The notes under the pieces are model-generated. The model was given only the letters and a program-made list of their open reading frames with translations, was not told where the DNA came from and searched no databases. From the NCBI RefSeq assembly GCF_025567625.1, contig NZ_JAOQJC010000005.1:186001-250000 (forward strand): DNA of 64,000 nucleotides. Reading direction: 5' to 3'. The stretch comes from Paenibacillus sp. J5C2022 (lineage in GTDB: Bacteria; Bacillota; Bacilli; Paenibacillales; Paenibacillaceae). The translations under genes and the position numbers were made by a program. Positions 62,290 through 64,000 of the stretch are shown here, one piece after another; position 1 is the first letter of the stretch; the number at the start of each line of letters is the position of its first letter.

Positions 62290-63459
62290 TTAATACCTCT
62301 CCAATTGCTCTAGATAGTTGTTCAGGTTGCCGCGAATTTCTTCCATGGAGTCTCCGCCGAACTTCTCCAGGAACGCCTTCGCCACTTCCCATGCTACGAC
62401 ATGCTCCATTACGACGCTTGCGGCCGGCACCGCACAGCTGTCGGAGCGTTCCACTTGTGCGGTGAACGCTTCCTTCGTATCGATGTCGACGCTTCTCAGC
62501 GGCTTGTATAGTGTAGGAATCGGCTTCATGACGCCTCTTACGACGATTTGCTCACCATTTGTCATTCCGCCCTCGAAGCCGCCCAGCCGGTTGCTCGCCC
62601 GATAGTATCCCCGTTCCTCGCTGTACATGATTTCGTCGTGCACTTGCGAGCCGCGCAGCTTTGCCGCGTTGAAGCCGATGCCAATCTCGCAGCCCTTGAA
62701 CGCGTTAATGGAGACGACTGCGCCTGCGATTCGACCATCCAGCTTGCGGTCCCATTGCACATGGCTGCCCAGGCCGACCGGCACGCCCTCGACGATGCAT
62801 TCCACGATGCCCCCTATGGAATCCCCTTCCGCCTTGATCTTGTCGATATATTCAGTCATCTTCGCCTCGGTGGCCTTGTCGGCTACTCGAACGGGCGATT
62901 CCTCTGTCAAGGCAATCAGTTCATCAAGCGGCATATCGTTCGGCGGCGCCGTAATCTCGCCAATGGATATGACTTGTCCTGCCACCTTCATGCCGAATGC
63001 CGCCAGCAATTGCTTCGCAACCGCGCCTGCTGCAACACGGGCTGCCGTCTCGCGCGCACTGGAGCGTTCCAGCACATTGCGCAAATCTTTCAAATTATAT
63101 TTCAGCCCGCCGTTCAGATCAGCGTGTCCCGGTCGTGGACGATGGACGCGACGCTTCTCCTCGTCGCTGCCTTCGATCGGCTCGATATTCATCACTTTCG
63201 TCCAGTGCTTCCAATCGTTGTTGCGGACGATAAGCGCCACCGGAGCTCCTGTCGTCTTGCCGTGCCGGACGCCGCCTACGATCTCGGCCTCATCCTTCTC
63301 AATCTGCATTCTGCGGCCGCGTCCGTGTCCCTTCTGTCTGCGCTGCAGTTGGAAGTTAAGCTCCTCGAAGTCTATCCGCAAATTGCTGGGCAGCCCTTCA
63401 ATGATCGCTGTGAGCTGAGGACCGTGTGTCTCGCCTGCCGTTAAATAACGTAAACTCAA
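62290..63459 (-). CDS. aroC: Chorismate synthase
   Basis: 389 aa from TTG 63459, nine bases after [28 protein letters not shown] (signature 1), [48 protein letters not shown] and the C-terminal [16 protein letters not shown]. Longer frames to 63597 run through the terminator and promoter and are not credible. First gene of the supra-operon. Confidence 0.97.
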   Translation of the reverse strand: MSLRYLTAGETHGPQLTAIIEGLPSNLRIDFEELNFQLQRRQKGHGRGRRMQIEKDEAEIVGGVRHGKTTGAPVALIVRNNDWKHWTKVMNIEPIEGSDEEKRRVHRPRPGHADLNGGLKYNLKDLRNVLERSSARETAARVAAGAVAKQLLAAFGMKVAGQVISIGEITAPPNDMPLDELIALTEESPVRVADKATEAKMTEYIDKIKAEGDSIGGIVECIVEGVPVGLGSHVQWDRKLDGRIAGAVVSINAFKGCEIGIGFNAAKLRGSQVHDEIMYSEERGYYRASNRLGGFEGGMTNGEQIVVRGVMKPIPTLYKPLRSVDIDTKEAFTAQVERSDSCAVPAASVVMEHVVAWEVAKAFLEKFGGDSMEEIRGNLNNYLEQLERY

Positions 63460-63511
63460 GCTTAAGCTCCTCCTTCGACAAGTCCCTCTATTTCCGAAAA
63501 CATCTTTGCTC

Positions 63512-63540
63512 ATTATAGTATAGGTGCCCCGAAACGGCAA
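63512..63540 (-). promoter_or_regulatory. Promoter of the aromatic supra-operon
   Basis: Minus strand -35 TTGCCG (63540-63535), 17-bp spacer, perfect -10 TATAAT (63517-63512), directly after the upstream terminator. Confidence 0.85.
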
Positions 63541-63594
63541 CAAAAAAGCTCCGTTGCCGGACTCATTCTCACGATTGAGCGGCAGCGGAGCTTG
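63541..63594 (-). terminator. Terminator upstream of aroC
   Basis: Strong stem AAGCTCCGTTGCCG / CGGCAGCGGAGCTT (63546-63559 with 63581-63594 region), then six T on the minus strand. It ends the cheR unit. Confidence 0.9.
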
Positions 63595-63608
63595 CAAGGT
63601 TAAAGGGC

Positions 63609-63791
63609 TTACGAGTACGTGGCTGAAGGTCGCTGAGCACGGCTTTCACCCGGTTGAGAACTGTCTCCTGCATAATCGGCATCGGCCAGCAGTCCGGACA
63701 ATTGGCTTCTCTCCAGCCCGAGAATCTGCGCACATTCCTGAATCGTAATTATGCCCTGCTTGTAAGCGGCGATCACTTGACGCTTGTCCAT
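63609..63791 (-). CDS. Small protein with HTH-like N-terminus, unknown function
   Basis: 60 aa. ATG 63791 after AAGGTGG with a seven-base spacer. Residues 1-38 ([34 protein letters not shown]) resemble a short helix-turn-helix; the tail is polar and disordered-looking. It sits between cheR and a terminator, so it may be the last gene of the cheR unit. Confidence 0.65.
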   Translation of the reverse strand: MDKRQVIAAYKQGIITIQECAQILGLERSQLSGLLADADYAGDSSQPGESRAQRPSATYS

Positions 63792-63861
63792 ACGAATCCA
63801 CCTTCCGTGCAGTATTGTTAGACTTATTATAGGAATGGATGGAAAATCGTATACGTGTGCG

Positions 63862-64000
63862 CTATATTCGCCGGTAGAAGAACGTGTCGGCCGTCTCGAA
63901 TCCGTACTGGGCCGGAGTAAAAATCTGTTCCGTACTGCCTACAAACAGAAGTCCGCCTGGCTTCAGAGCCGCAGCGAATTTATGATAGAGCTGATGCTTC
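63862..64000 (-). CDS. cheR: Chemotaxis protein methyltransferase CheR (C-terminal end only)
   Basis: Only the last 45 codons are visible, ending at TAG 63862. The segment [21 protein letters not shown] ending in TADTFFYRR is the C-terminal part of the CheR methyltransferase, which methylates chemoreceptors. cheR also lies upstream of aroC in Bacillus, which supports the call. Confidence 0.85.
   Translation of the reverse strand, partial: KHQLYHKFAAALKPGGLLFVGSTEQIFTPAQYGFETADTFFYRRI

Noticed and set aside
1..64000. CRISPR arrays, tRNA or rRNA genes, prophage or integrase genes
   Set aside because: No regularly spaced repeats, cloverleaf genes or phage genes were recognised; the short tandem CTC-type repeats at 60684-60762 are the TRAP site.

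Overview
The window reads as chromosome of a spore-forming, aerobic, Gram-positive member of the Bacillales, most like Paenibacillus. Supporting signs: the Bacillus-type gene order aroC-aroB-aroH-trpEDCFBA-hisC-tyrA, then ypiF-qcrABC-ypjA-ypjB-ypjD-dapB-mgsA-bshB1-bshA-cca-birA-panBCD-dinG-ypmB-dnaD; bacillithiol genes; a TRAP-type trp leader; a T-box; MtnW-type methionine salvage; an S-layer-homology protein; and intrinsic terminators after most units. Base composition is moderate in GC except for a clearly AT-rich block at about 18.6-22.5 kb. All functions are inferred from sequence alone.

Layout. 1-5.1 kb (minus): nth (cut by the window edge), an SLH-domain surface protein, a GerMN lipoprotein and an N-acetylmuramoyl-L-alanine amidase. 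5.3-8.4 kb: leuC-leuD (minus), divergent from a LysR-type regulator. 8.5-17.4 kb: a methionine salvage cluster (mtnU, mtnE, mtnW-mtnX-mtnB) with the proline genes proB-proA-proC lying inside it behind a T-box, so that mtnWXB appear to be the distal part of a proline-controlled operon. 17.5-22.5 kb: an accessory region with a MerR regulator fused to a methyltransferase, convergent with an AT-rich operon of an exported DUF2712-like protein, three membrane proteins and an ABC ATPase.

22.5-36.5 kb (minus): dnaD, ackA-hbd, a short FtsH-like protease with a membrane-anchored partner, a MITE-like element abutting ypmB, mtaD, rex, dinG, a TPR protein and panBCD with a structured leader. 36.5-48.4 kb (minus): birA, cca, bacillithiol synthesis, mgsA, dapB, ypjD/B/A, the menaquinol:cytochrome c reductase qcrABC, ypiF, an IDEAL-domain protein and a gamma carbonic anhydrase. 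48.4-52 kb: an unknown protein, a histidine phosphatase, an ECF sigma/anti-sigma pair and a likely small RNA gene. 52-63.5 kb: the aromatic amino acid supra-operon. The right edge holds a small ORF and the end of cheR.

How it works together: the aromatic supra-operon makes chorismate and then tryptophan, with internal control by a promoter plus TRAP repeats before trpE. MtnU/E/W/X/B recycle methylthio sugar phosphates to methionine. The least understood parts are the AT-rich ABC/exported-protein operon, the MerR-methyltransferase with a classic MerR promoter, and the candidate small RNA between tyrA and the sigma factor gene.
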